64,000 nucleotides of DNA from Sphingomonas parapaucimobilis NBRC 15100. GTDB taxonomy: Bacteria > Pseudomonadota > Alphaproteobacteria > Sphingomonadales > Sphingomonadaceae. The stretch is taken from positions 1-64,000 of the forward strand of contig NZ_BBPI01000035.1 of assembly GCF_000787715.1 (NCBI RefSeq), in the 5' to 3' direction. The notes beneath the pieces are model-generated. The model was not told where the DNA came from and made no database searches. It saw only the letters and a program-made list of their open reading frames with translations. Shown piece after piece: positions 1-8,864 of the stretch; the first letter of the stretch is position 1, and every line of letters begins with the position of its first letter. The translations under genes were made by a program, and so were the position numbers.

Positions 1-720
1 ATCGGCACGCTGGTTACGGGTCAGGGAGAAACAGGCGCGACCGTGACCGTGCGCGATGCGGGCGGCAACCCGATCGGCACCGCCGTCGTCGCGTCGAATG
101 GCAGCTATACGGTCACGCTCACCAGCCCCCAGGCCAATGGCCAGACGCTGAGCGTGACCCAGGCCGATGCGGCGGGCAACGCCTCCGCGCCCAGCCCGCT
201 GACCGCGCCGGACATCACACCACCGGCCTTGCCCGGCGCCACGATCAACGGCACGGGCACGATCGTCACCGGCTCGGGCGAGCCCGGCGCGACGGTGCGC
301 ATCCTCGGCGCGCAGGGCCAGCTGGTCGGCAGTGCGATCGTCGATGCGAACGGCGCCTACACCGCCACGCTGACCATCGCGCAGGCCAATGGCCAGGCTC
401 TGACCGTCACGCAAGTGGACGCGGCGGGCAATGTCTCGCCCCAGGCGCCATTGGCCGCGCCCGATATCACGCCCCCGGCGATTCCCACCGCCGCGATCAA
501 CGGCACGGGCACGATCGTCACCGGCACGGGTGAAGCCGGCACCACGGTGGAGGTCCGCAATACGGGCGGCACCGTCATCGGCACCGGCACGGTCGCGGGC
601 GGCGGCACCTATAGCGTCACCCTCACCACGCCGCAGGTCGCGGGCGAAACGCTGAACGTCGGACTTCGTGACGGGGCGGGCAATGTGTCGGGTACGGTCG
701 CGGTCGTCGCGCCCTTCGAC
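1..720 (+). repeat. Tandem 252-bp coding repeats (three Ig-like modules)
   Basis: The segments starting near 1, 253 and 505 share long near-identical stretches, such as AACGGCACGGGCACGATCGT in the second and third copies. They encode homologous 84-residue Ig-like modules. The array continues upstream out of the window. Such arrays expand and contract by recombination. Confidence 0.85.
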
Positions 721-2640
721 ATCAGTGCCTTCGACAATGTCGCCTCGGCACAGGTCGACCTGGTGCCCGTGCAGACCAACGAAACGCTGGGCAATGCCAA
801 CTACACCGCGCTTGTCTCGCTGGGCTTGGTCAATCTGGACGCACAGGTGCTGGCCATCCCCAACGTCCAGTTCACGGTGCAGCAGGGCCATGTGCTGGAC
901 GCGACCTTCACCTATGACGCCACCCTGTCGCTGGGTGTCGCCAGCGGCTATTCGGTGGTGCTCCAGCGGTTCGACGGCACCAACTGGGTCGCGGTGAACG
1001 GCGGCGGCAATTCCCCGCTGCTGGAGGTCAGCCTGTTGGGCGGCAATCTGGTCGCCACCGCAGACGATCTGGCGCCGGGCCAGTACCGGGCCTTCGTCAC
1101 CTTCGACAATACGCTGGGCATCGGCCTCCTCGGCGGGTTGAGCGTCACCGGCGTGGACTCGGACTTCACCGATATCGGCCAGGTCTTGCCCGCCGTGACG
1201 AACGGGAATGTCATCACCGATCCCGGCCCCACGGGCCAGGTCGATGTGGTCAGCCCGCAGACCCGCGTCGAAAGCGTCACGCTGAACGGGGTGACGACCG
1301 CCGTCACCGGCAATACGCAGGTGGTCGGGCAATGGGGCACGCTGACCATCGGCAGCGACGGCCGGTACAGCTACACCCCCAATGCGGATGCCGCCGTGCT
1401 CGGCAAGACCGACCGCTTCACCTACACCCTGCTCGACGCCAGCGACGGCGAGCGGGAGAGCGCGACGCTGACCATCTCGATCGGCAGCCCGGACATCACT
1501 GGCGCTCCGATCGCGGTCAACGATGCGGCGACGGCGGGCGCGACCTTCGTCAATGTGGTCGAAACCATCCCGGCGACGGTCGATACGTCGTTCGCCACTC
1601 CAACGGCCATCGCGCTGACCGGCGCGCGGACGGGTCAGGTCACCGACAGCTTCACGGTCGATGCCAACAGCGTGGCCAACGTCACCCTGACCGCCGCGAT
1701 CGCACCCGGCCTGTCGGTCGTGCCCAACTATACGATCACCGTCACCAATGCGGCGGGCGCGGTCGTCGGCACCGCGTCGGGCACGGCCCTGGCGGGGGTC
1801 GGCGGGCTGATCGGCTCGGGCATCAGCGTGACGATGACCGGTCTGCCCTCGGGCACGTACAACTACACCGTCACCAGCACCAACATTCTGGGACTGGGCT
1901 ATACGACCGACGTCTATGTGGCCGAGACGGTGACCCGTCTCGACCAGTTCGCCCTGTCCGGCACCACGCCGGTCAACGGCGATCTGCTGGCCAATGATAC
2001 GCTGGGCAGCGATTTCCTGGGCATCAAGATCCTGGTCGGCGGCGAGTTCGTGGACGTTGGCGATGCAGGCCGGACCCTGGCCGGCGCCTATGGCACGCTG
2101 ACCATCAACGAGGTCGGGCAATATAGCTACCAGCCCTTCGCCAACCTGGCCTATGCCGCGACCGATCCGATCGACCGCTTCACCTATCAGATCGTGCAGC
2201 CCGACGGGCAGGTCTCGACCGCGCGGCTGGACGTGGCGATCGACATCAACAACGGCGTCGCCCCCGTCTTCCCCGCGACGCTGACCGCCTTTGCGCTGGA
2301 AGACCCGGTGCAAGTGCATAGCGACGTCGTGCCGATGACGCTGGCCGTCGGTCATGACGCGGTGCCGCTGACCCTGGATCAGGCGGATGCCAGGATCGCA
2401 CTGTCACCGATGGACGATCAGGGCAGCGTCGAGGATGTGCTGTCCCGCTATCTCGACGCGCAGAGCCCGGCCGGGGAACCGTTGCCGAGCGAATCTCTGG
2501 CCGATGCGGGTGATTCGTCCGTGATGCCAAGCGTTTCGGACATCAGCGCGCAGGACCCCGTGACGCATGATCCGCTGGGCTATCTGACCGTTTCGGTCGA
2601 TCCCGAGCAGGAAAGGCTGGCGACCCTGCACCTGGTCTGA
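1..2640 (+). CDS. BapA/LapF-like large Ig-repeat adhesin, C-terminal part (5'-truncated by window)
   Basis: The reading frame is open from base 1, so the gene begins upstream; about 879 C-terminal residues are visible. The first 720 bases hold three copies of an 84-residue Ig-like module (252-bp period), each starting near the motif GTGTIVTGxGExGxTV and ending near DITPPA. Later come two related VCBS/cadherin-like modules (roughly bases 1320-1490 and 2085-2250, each with a YGTLTI...YSY.P core and an F-T-Y strand), separated by a unique beta-rich stretch. No RTX nonapeptides are visible; the tail ends in an acidic, hydrophobic sequence, as expected for a type I secretion signal. The export genes follow directly, so it is probably a surface adhesin or biofilm protein secreted by that machine. 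Identity as BapA-like rests on architecture and context. Confidence 0.85.
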   Translation: MGTLVTGQGETGATVTVRDAGGNPIGTAVVASNGSYTVTLTSPQANGQTLSVTQADAAGNASAPSPLTAPDITPPALPGATINGTGTIVTGSGEPGATVRILGAQGQLVGSAIVDANGAYTATLTIAQANGQALTVTQVDAAGNVSPQAPLAAPDITPPAIPTAAINGTGTIVTGTGEAGTTVEVRNTGGTVIGTGTVAGGGTYSVTLTTPQVAGETLNVGLRDGAGNVSGTVAVVAPFDISAFDNVASAQVDLVPVQTNETLGNANYTALVSLGLVNLDAQVLAIPNVQFTVQQGHVLDATFTYDATLSLGVASGYSVVLQRFDGTNWVAVNGGGNSPLLEVSLLGGNLVATADDLAPGQYRAFVTFDNTLGIGLLGGLSVTGVDSDFTDIGQVLPAVTNGNVITDPGPTGQVDVVSPQTRVESVTLNGVTTAVTGNTQVVGQWGTLTIGSDGRYSYTPNADAAVLGKTDRFTYTLLDASDGERESATLTISIGSPDITGAPIAVNDAATAGATFVNVVETIPATVDTSFATPTAIALTGARTGQVTDSFTVDANSVANVTLTAAIAPGLSVVPNYTITVTNAAGAVVGTASGTALAGVGGLIGSGISVTMTGLPSGTYNYTVTSTNILGLGYTTDVYVAETVTRLDQFALSGTTPVNGDLLANDTLGSDFLGIKILVGGEFVDVGDAGRTLAGAYGTLTINEVGQYSYQPFANLAYAATDPIDRFTYQIVQPDGQVSTARLDVAIDINNGVAPVFPATLTAFALEDPVQVHSDVVPMTLAVGHDAVPLTLDQADARIALSPMDDQGSVEDVLSRYLDAQSPAGEPLPSESLADAGDSSVMPSVSDISAQDPVTHDPLGYLTVSVDPEQERLATLHLV

Positions 2641-2678
2641 CCATCTTGCGCATATATCCGAAAACGGAGTTGATTTCG

Positions 2679-2706
2679 GGTGCCGAAGGGGTTCCCCTTC
2701 GGCGCC
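2679..2706 (+). terminator. Intrinsic terminator after the adhesin gene
   Basis: A 13-bp stem (GGTGCCGAAGGGG / CCCCTTCGGCGCC, with one G-T pair) and a 2-base loop are followed within 7 bases by CCCTTTTTG. It lies 39 bases after the adhesin stop and before the export operon, so the two are probably separate transcripts or are joined by partial read-through. Confidence 0.75.
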
Positions 2707-2761
2707 TAATCCCTTTTTGTTTAAATAGTTTAGTCAGCCTCTTTGTCAGGGAGAGGTCAAA

Positions 2762-4090
2762 ATGCGATCGATGAAGCGAGAGTGGCGAGAACGCTACCAG
2801 AGGCGATCGGCACGGTTCGGGAGGGTGATGATCGCGATGAGCGCCATCACGGCAACGGCTGCGGCAGAACCCGCGGTCGTGACGATGGAAAGCGCGATGC
2901 ACGAGGTCCTGGCGTGGCACCCTTCGGTCGTCCAGGCGACGGCGACCATCGAGGCGCGGGCTGAGGATGTCGAGGTTGCGCGCGCGGGTTATCTGCCGCG
3001 GATCAGCGCAGGGGTCGGCAGCGGGTACGACAACCGCATCGGCAGCGCGTGGCGGCCCCGTCCGCAGGTCTCGGCGTCGCAGATGATCTATGATTTCGGC
3101 AAGGTCGCGGGCGCGGTCGAGTCCGCCCGCGCGGGCACCCGGATCGGTCGCGCAGACCTGTTGCTGGCGGTCGACGGGCTGATCCGCGACACCGGCTTCG
3201 CACTGGTGGAGGTCCAGCGCAATGCGGCGCTGCGCGCGATCGCGATGGAACAGCTGGGCCGCATCCGCGAGATCAGCGCGCTGGTCGACAAGCGGTTCGG
3301 CAAGGGCGCGACCACCCGCTCCGACGCGCTGCAGGCCCAGTCGCGCGTCGCCGCAGCCGAAGCGACGCTGACCCGGATCGAGGCGGAGCAACGGCGCTGG
3401 ACGACCAGCCTCGCCTTTCTGCTCGGCCGCGAGACGGCGCCCGTGGTCGATCCGGGCGTCCCCGACTGGCTGATGGCCAGCTGCACCCGCGCCACCACCG
3501 TCGAATGGGCCGATATCCCCGCGATCATGCGTGCGCGGGCGCAATATGAGCAGGCCAGCGCCGAGAGCCGCCGGGTCCATGCCGCGCGCCTGCCGACCAT
3601 CGCCCTGGCGGGCGATGCCACGACCGATGTCACCTCCCCCTTTTCCGACCGCAGCCTGTACAATTTCGGGCTGAACGTCAGCAGCGACGTGTTCGGCGGC
3701 AATGCCGTGCGCGCCCGCGCGCGCAGCGCCGATTACGGCGTCCGCGCGGCGCAGGCCGCCGAACAGGCCGCCCGCAACGAGGTCGGCCAGTCGCTCGCCG
3801 CCACGCAACAGCAGATCGCCGGGCTGTCGCAACTGCTCGGCACGCTGGCCGAACGGCAGGACAATATGGTCGAGACCGGCAAGCTCTATCGCCTGCAATA
3901 TCTCGACATGGGCACGCGTACCCTGGTCGACCTGCTCAACGCCGAACAGGAATTGCAGCAGGCGCGCTTCGATGCGGTCAACACGACCCACGACCTGCGG
4001 CGGCTGGCGATCGAATGCCTTTATTATTCGGGCCGGGCGCGCGACGATTTCGGGCTGACCGGCACCTCGATCCGGGGCGTGACGCTATGA
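2762..4090 (+). CDS. TolC-family outer membrane efflux protein of type I secretion
   Basis: A 442-residue TolC-like outer membrane channel. After an Arg-rich N-terminus and a short hydrophobic segment (about residues 20-36, likely a signal peptide ending near TAAAEPA) come two long alpha-helical repeats typical of OEP proteins. Visible family features include the early MESAMHEVLAWHPSV helix and a C-terminal LVDLLNAEQELQQAR helix. The start is chosen for the GGGAGAGG motif 5-8 bases upstream of ATG. It overlaps the next ABC exporter gene by 4 bases (ATGA), so they are translationally coupled. It is the outer membrane conduit of the adhesin exporter. Confidence 0.9.
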   Translation: MRSMKREWRERYQRRSARFGRVMIAMSAITATAAAEPAVVTMESAMHEVLAWHPSVVQATATIEARAEDVEVARAGYLPRISAGVGSGYDNRIGSAWRPRPQVSASQMIYDFGKVAGAVESARAGTRIGRADLLLAVDGLIRDTGFALVEVQRNAALRAIAMEQLGRIREISALVDKRFGKGATTRSDALQAQSRVAAAEATLTRIEAEQRRWTTSLAFLLGRETAPVVDPGVPDWLMASCTRATTVEWADIPAIMRARAQYEQASAESRRVHAARLPTIALAGDATTDVTSPFSDRSLYNFGLNVSSDVFGGNAVRARARSADYGVRAAQAAEQAARNEVGQSLAATQQQIAGLSQLLGTLAERQDNMVETGKLYRLQYLDMGTRTLVDLLNAEQELQQARFDAVNTTHDLRRLAIECLYYSGRARDDFGLTGTSIRGVTL

Positions 4091-6228
4091 GTGGCCCGAC
4101 CCAGCCACAGACCGATCCGCTCGCCTGGATCGACATGATGGGGCAGGTCGCGCGCCATTACCGTATGCCCTTTGCCGAGCAGCGCGCGCGCCTAACGACC
4201 CTGTGGCAGGGCGGCGGCGATGAAGAGGCGCGGGTTCGGGCACTCGCGCGGGCGAGCGGCCTGTCCGTCCGTTTCGTGGCGCCGGGCGCGATGCGGCTGA
4301 CCAGCTGGCGGCTACCGGTCATCGCTTGGCTGAACGATGGCGAGCTGGCGCTGATCACCGGTATCGACGCCGATGGCCAGGCGGTCTTCTCGGTCGCGGG
4401 CGAGGAAGGGCAAAGCGCCCAGCGTCCGCTGTCCACGCTGGTCGAACAGACGCGCATGTTCGTCGTCCCCCGCCCCGCCCGCTCGGCGAAGGATATCCGG
4501 GTGGACAGCTATATCCGCCCCTTCGAGGAGCATTGGCTCCGCCGCCTGCTGCTTCAGGACATGAAGGGCTATGGCCATGTCGCCATCGCCTCGGTCGTGA
4601 CCAACTGCCTGGGGCTGGCGGGGGTGCTGTTCTCGATGCAGGTCTATGACCGCGTCGTCCCCGCCCAGTCGATGCCGACGCTCTACATCCTGTTCATTGG
4701 CGTCATTCTGGCGACGGGGTTCGACTTCGTGCTGCGCCGCTTGCGCGTCGGGATCACCGACATTCTCGGCAAGCGCGCCGACCTGCGCCTGTCGGATGTG
4801 GTGTTCGGCCATGCGCTGCGGGTGCGCAACCGGGCGCGGCCGACCTCGACCGGCACCTTCATCGCGCAGCTTCGCGATCTGGACCAGGTACGCGACATGC
4901 TGACCTCCACCACCGTCGCGGCGGTGGCGGACCTGCCCTTCTTCTTCCTGTTCCTCGTCATCCTGGCCTTTATCGGCGGCTCGCTGGCGCTGGTGCCGGT
5001 GGTGGCGCTGATCGCGCTCCTGCTGCCCAGCCTGCTCGCCCAGCGCCGGTTGCGCGCCTATGCGACCGAGTCGATGCGCGAGACCTCGCTGCGCAATGCC
5101 CTGCTGATCGAGTCGGTACAGGGGATCGAGGATATCAAGACCCTCCAGGCCGAGGAGCGGTTCCAGCGCCAGTGGAACCACTGCAATGCGGTGGCGGGCG
5201 AGGCGCAGTTGCGGCTTCGTGGCCTGACCGCCAGCCTGTCGACCTGGGCGCAAAGCGTGCAGAATGCCGTCTACGCCACCGTCATCTTCGTCGGCGCGCC
5301 CATGGTGATCGCAGGCGACATCACGACCGGCGCGCTGGTCGCCACCTCGATGCTGGCCAGCCGGATGATGGCGCCGATGGGACAGGTGTCGCACCTGCTC
5401 GGTCGCTATCAACATGCCAAGGTCGCGGCGAACAGCCTGGACCAGATCATGGGCCTGCCGGTCGACAACCCGGATGCCGAGCATCGCATTCCCCTGCCCT
5501 CGGTCGACGGCCGCTTCACGCTTCGCGGCGCGGTGTTCAGCTACGCCGATCCCAATGCCCCCCCTGCGCTGACCGTGCCGAAGCTGGAGATTGCGAGCGG
5601 CGAGAAGATCGCGCTGCTGGGCCGCAACGGGGCGGGCAAGTCGACGCTGTTGCAGGGCCTGTCGGGCATGTTGCAGCCGGTATCGGGCGAGATCCTGCTC
5701 GACGACCTCGCTTTGCACCAGATCGATCCCGCCGATGTCCGCCGCGACGTCGCGCTGCTCACCCAGAACAGCCGGTTGTTCCACGGCACGCTGCGCGAGA
5801 ATTTGACTATGGGCGCGGTGACGGCGAGCAACGAGACGATCCTCGCCGCGCTCGACATGGTGGGAGCGATCGACTTCATCCGGCGGTTGCGCGACGGGCT
5901 GGAGCATGTCGTGCTGGAGGGCGGGCTGGGCCTGTCGGGCGGCCAGCAACAGGCGCTGCTGCTCGCGCGCCTGCTGATCCGCCAGCCGCAGGTCATGCTG
6001 CTCGACGAACCCACCGCCGCGATGGATGAGGCGGCCGAGCGTCTGTTCATCGATCGTTTCCGCGCCTGGGGACAGGGCCGCACCGTCATCGTCGCGACGC
6101 ACCGGATGCGCGTGCTCGAACTGGTCGACCGGATCATCGTCATCGATCAGGGCCAGATCCTGCTCGACCAGCCCAAGGCCGCCGCGCTCGCCACCATGCA
6201 GGGCGCTGCCCGGAGCCAAGCGGCATGA
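4087..6228 (+). CDS. Type I secretion system permease/ATPase (LapB/PrtD-like)
   Basis: A 713-residue ABC exporter half-transporter. Residues 1-130 resemble the C39-peptidase-like domain of LapB-type exporters; no Cys-containing catalytic motif is visible, so it is probably a non-proteolytic substrate-docking domain. Residues 150-420 form the membrane domain. The nucleotide-binding domain carries Walker A GRNGAGKST, the signature LSGGQQQ, Walker B VMLLDEP and the H-loop ATHR. It overlaps the TolC gene upstream and the HlyD gene downstream by 4 bases each. It powers export of the adjacent adhesin directly from the cytoplasm. Confidence 0.93.
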   Translation: MSGPTQPQTDPLAWIDMMGQVARHYRMPFAEQRARLTTLWQGGGDEEARVRALARASGLSVRFVAPGAMRLTSWRLPVIAWLNDGELALITGIDADGQAVFSVAGEEGQSAQRPLSTLVEQTRMFVVPRPARSAKDIRVDSYIRPFEEHWLRRLLLQDMKGYGHVAIASVVTNCLGLAGVLFSMQVYDRVVPAQSMPTLYILFIGVILATGFDFVLRRLRVGITDILGKRADLRLSDVVFGHALRVRNRARPTSTGTFIAQLRDLDQVRDMLTSTTVAAVADLPFFFLFLVILAFIGGSLALVPVVALIALLLPSLLAQRRLRAYATESMRETSLRNALLIESVQGIEDIKTLQAEERFQRQWNHCNAVAGEAQLRLRGLTASLSTWAQSVQNAVYATVIFVGAPMVIAGDITTGALVATSMLASRMMAPMGQVSHLLGRYQHAKVAANSLDQIMGLPVDNPDAEHRIPLPSVDGRFTLRGAVFSYADPNAPPALTVPKLEIASGEKIALLGRNGAGKSTLLQGLSGMLQPVSGEILLDDLALHQIDPADVRRDVALLTQNSRLFHGTLRENLTMGAVTASNETILAALDMVGAIDFIRRLRDGLEHVVLEGGLGLSGGQQQALLLARLLIRQPQVMLLDEPTAAMDEAAERLFIDRFRAWGQGRTVIVATHRMRVLELVDRIIVIDQGQILLDQPKAAALATMQGAARSQAA

Positions 6229-7412
6229 CCGCGCTCACCCATCCCGCCGACCTGCCCTTCGCCGATGAGGGCGCGGCGCCTTTGCTGGCGGCCAAGCGGA
6301 TGAACTGGGCGCTCGCCGCGCTGTTCGTCGTGTTGCTGGTCTGGGCCTGGTTCGCCAAACTCGACGAGGTGGCGACCGGCACCGGCCGCGTCGTGCCGAC
6401 AAGCCGCGAACAGGTGCTGCAATCGCTGGAGGGCGGCATCCTCGCCAAGATGCTCGTTCGCCAGGACGACATCGTGAAGCCGGGCCAGATCCTCGCCCAG
6501 CTCGACCCCACCCAGGCCGGATCGACCGTCGAGGAAAGCGCCGCCAAATACCGCGCCGCGCTGGCCGCGCAAGCGCGGTTGCAGGCGGAGGTGAACGGCA
6601 CGCCTTTGACCTTCTCGCGCGAACTGGATGCCTTCCCCGCGCTCAAGGCCGAGCAGCAGCGGCTCTACGATGCCCGCCGCCGCAGCCTCGCCAGCTCGAT
6701 CGGGCTGATCGACGAGTCGCTCGCGCTGATCGGACGCGAGGTCGGCATCGGCGAATCCCTGATCGAGGTCGGCGCGGCCAGCAATGTCGAGGTGCTGCGC
6801 CTGAAGCGCCAGCGCGCCGACCTCGACCTGAAGAAGTCCGACCTGCGCTCGCAATATATCGTCGAGGCGCGGCAGGACCTCGCCAAGGTCAGCGAGGAGG
6901 TGGAGGCCCTCGCCCCGGTGGTGCGCGGCCGTTCCGACACGCTGCAACGCCTGACCCTGCGCTCGCCGGTGCGCGGCGTGGTCAAGAATATCGAGGTGTC
7001 GACCATCGGCGGCGTCGTGCCGCCGAACGGCAAGATCATGGAGATCGTGCCGCTGGACGAACGCCTGCTGGTCGAAGCGCGCATCCAGCCGCGCGACATC
7101 GCCTTCATCCGCCCCGGCCAGCGCGCCAGCGTCAAGATCACCGCCTATGACTATGCGATCTATGGCGGGCTGGAGGGCAAGGTCAGCAGCATCTCGCCCG
7201 ACACCATCCGCGACGAGGTGAACCCGGACGTCTATTATTACCGCGTCTTCGTGCGCACGAGCGCGGACTCGCTGGTCAACAAGGCGGGCAAGCGCTTTCC
7301 GATCGTGCCCGGCATGATCGCCACCGCCGATATCCACACCGGCAGCAAGACCGTGCTGCAATATCTCCTGAAGCCGCTCAACCGCGCGCGCGAAGGATTG
7401 CGCGAACGATGA
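6225..7412 (+). CDS. HlyD-family type I secretion periplasmic adaptor
   Basis: A 395-residue membrane fusion protein. It has a cytosolic N-terminus, one membrane segment near residues 26-43, a first lipoyl half-motif (VLQSLEGGILAKMLV), a central coiled coil (residues 100-235), a second lipoyl half with RSPVRGVVKNI, and a C-terminal beta-barrel domain ending VLQYLLKPLNRAREGLRER, the HlyD-family signature end. It links the ABC exporter to the TolC channel. It overlaps the ABC gene by 4 bases. Confidence 0.93.
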   Translation: MTALTHPADLPFADEGAAPLLAAKRMNWALAALFVVLLVWAWFAKLDEVATGTGRVVPTSREQVLQSLEGGILAKMLVRQDDIVKPGQILAQLDPTQAGSTVEESAAKYRAALAAQARLQAEVNGTPLTFSRELDAFPALKAEQQRLYDARRRSLASSIGLIDESLALIGREVGIGESLIEVGAASNVEVLRLKRQRADLDLKKSDLRSQYIVEARQDLAKVSEEVEALAPVVRGRSDTLQRLTLRSPVRGVVKNIEVSTIGGVVPPNGKIMEIVPLDERLLVEARIQPRDIAFIRPGQRASVKITAYDYAIYGGLEGKVSSISPDTIRDEVNPDVYYYRVFVRTSADSLVNKAGKRFPIVPGMIATADIHTGSKTVLQYLLKPLNRAREGLRER

Positions 7413-7489
7413 CCGGCCCGCCCCGCTCCTCCCATCCGCCGCCATGCCATCGACATGATCGTCCATTGCCCCAAGCCAAGGATCACCTC

Positions 7490-7942
7490 ATGCCCAAGGA
7501 ACTTGCCGCTTTCTATCACCCCCCCGCCCATCGCGGCATTCGGCCACCCGCCATGCGCGAGGTCGGCCCCAGCCTGCTCGATCTGGCCCGCCAGACCCAG
7601 GCGATGCGCGCCACGACCGCACAGTTCTTTCCCCGCGACGTGTTCCGCGACTCCGCCTGGGACATGATGCTGGAGCTGTTCATCGCCGATCAGCAGAACC
7701 GGCCGATCTGCGTCAAGGAATTGATCCTCGTCTCGGGCGAAAGCGCGACCAGCGCGCTGCGCCGGATCGACCGGCTGGAGGGGGCGGATCTGCTGCGGCG
7801 GCGCACCGACCCGGCGGATCACCGACGCCTGGCAGTCACCCTGACCGACCGGGGCATCGATGCGATGACGGCGATGTTGCAGCATTTGTATCTGACGATG
7901 GGCAATGGCACGCAGCGGGGCACGGAAACGCGCCCCGACTGA
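7490..7942 (+). CDS. MarR-like winged-helix transcriptional regulator
   Basis: A 150-residue protein with a winged-helix core. A recognition-helix region reads SATSALRRIDRLE and a wing reads RRRTDPADHRRLAVTLTDRG, which closely follows the MarR pattern of Asp-x-Arg contacts. The start at 7490 is chosen because it has AAGGATCACCTC just upstream; an in-frame start overlapping hlyD would add 27 unrelated residues. It lies 77 bases after the HlyD gene in the same direction, so it may be co-transcribed and regulate adhesin production. The ligand and targets are unknown. Confidence 0.75.
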   Translation: MPKELAAFYHPPAHRGIRPPAMREVGPSLLDLARQTQAMRATTAQFFPRDVFRDSAWDMMLELFIADQQNRPICVKELILVSGESATSALRRIDRLEGADLLRRRTDPADHRRLAVTLTDRGIDAMTAMLQHLYLTMGNGTQRGTETRPD

Positions 7943-7948
7943 TCCGCC

Positions 7949-8788
7949 CTATCCGTGCGATGCAGGCCGCGCGTCGCCCGCATCGTCCCCGCGATGGCCG
8001 AGCGCTTGTGAAATACGGGCGGTGGTTGCGATCAGGATCTGCGTGGCCTCCGCGATGGAGCATTGCTGCGATCCGTCGATCGATTCCAGGAAGGGGATGG
8101 TCAGCGCCGCCATGCAGTCGCCGCCGAAACCGAAGATCGGCGCGCTGATATCCGTCACGCCGCGGGTGATCGGGCTTTCGCGCAGGCCATGGCCCTGGAC
8201 GCGCACCCGCTCCAGTTCCCCGGCCAGCGACACGCGGTCGATGGCCCGGCCCTGCGCCGCCTCCGCCCGGTCCAGGATGCGCCCCAGTTGCGCCGGCGCG
8301 GCAAAGGCGAGGAGCACCTTGCCCGAACAGCTGGTGACGATATCGATCGACGCGCCCATGCGCAGGGCGAAACCGCGCGTGCCGGGATTTTCCTCGCGCG
8401 CGATGACCAGCCCCGCTCCGCCCTCGATCACCACCAGGTGACAGGACTGGCCGACATGCAGCGCCAGCGACTGCATCTCGGGCAGCGCCGCGGCGGTCAG
8501 TTGCCGCGCCGGCGTGGCCCGGTACGCGATGTCGAGGAATTTGTAGGTGACGCGGTAACGATCGTCGACCGGCGACTTTTCGAGATAGCGCGCTTCCTCC
8601 ATCACCACGACGATGCGGAACAGTTCGCCCAGCGAGCGGCCCAGCGCGGTCGCCATCTCGCTGACCAGCATCCCGCCCGGATGGTTGGCCAGCAGTTCGA
8701 TGATCAGGAACGCCTTGTCCAGCGCGGGTGCGGCATAGCTGCCCTTGCGCGTCCGCCCTTCGCTCGTCTTTACCCCGTCGCCCGTCAT
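7949..8788 (-). CDS. IclR-family transcriptional regulator
   Basis: A 279-residue IclR-type protein: an N-terminal helix-turn-helix (about residues 20-80, with MLVSEMATALGRSLGELFRI) and a C-terminal effector-binding domain. The start at 8788 (MTGDGVKTSEG) is preferred over an upstream in-frame start that adds 16 residues of non-family sequence. It lies 76 bases downstream of the zinc dehydrogenase gene on the same strand and beside the deoxyhexose genes. Fucose loci of this kind (for example in Campylobacter) also carry an IclR regulator, so it is the likely local sugar-responsive regulator. It converges on the MarR-like gene with 6 bases between them. Confidence 0.88.
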   Translation of the reverse strand: MTGDGVKTSEGRTRKGSYAAPALDKAFLIIELLANHPGGMLVSEMATALGRSLGELFRIVVVMEEARYLEKSPVDDRYRVTYKFLDIAYRATPARQLTAAALPEMQSLALHVGQSCHLVVIEGGAGLVIAREENPGTRGFALRMGASIDIVTSCSGKVLLAFAAPAQLGRILDRAEAAQGRAIDRVSLAGELERVRVQGHGLRESPITRGVTDISAPIFGFGGDCMAALTIPFLESIDGSQQCSIAEATQILIATTARISQALGHRGDDAGDARPASHG

Positions 8789-8864
8789 ATCGTCCCTCAC
8801 CGATCGAGGATTAGGGCGATGGCCCGCCCCGGGCAAGCGATGTTGCCCGGAGCCGCCGGTCCGC

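Noticed and set aside
2543-3991. 482-residue minus-strand frame opposite tolC
   Set aside because: It has Arg/Gly/Asp-rich shadow composition and runs through the terminator hairpin; no domain is visible.
4312-6219. 635-residue minus-strand frame opposite the ABC exporter
   Set aside because: It is a GC-rich shadow, with His/Arg/Gln/Asp-rich content and no domain; the plus-strand frame has all ABC motifs.
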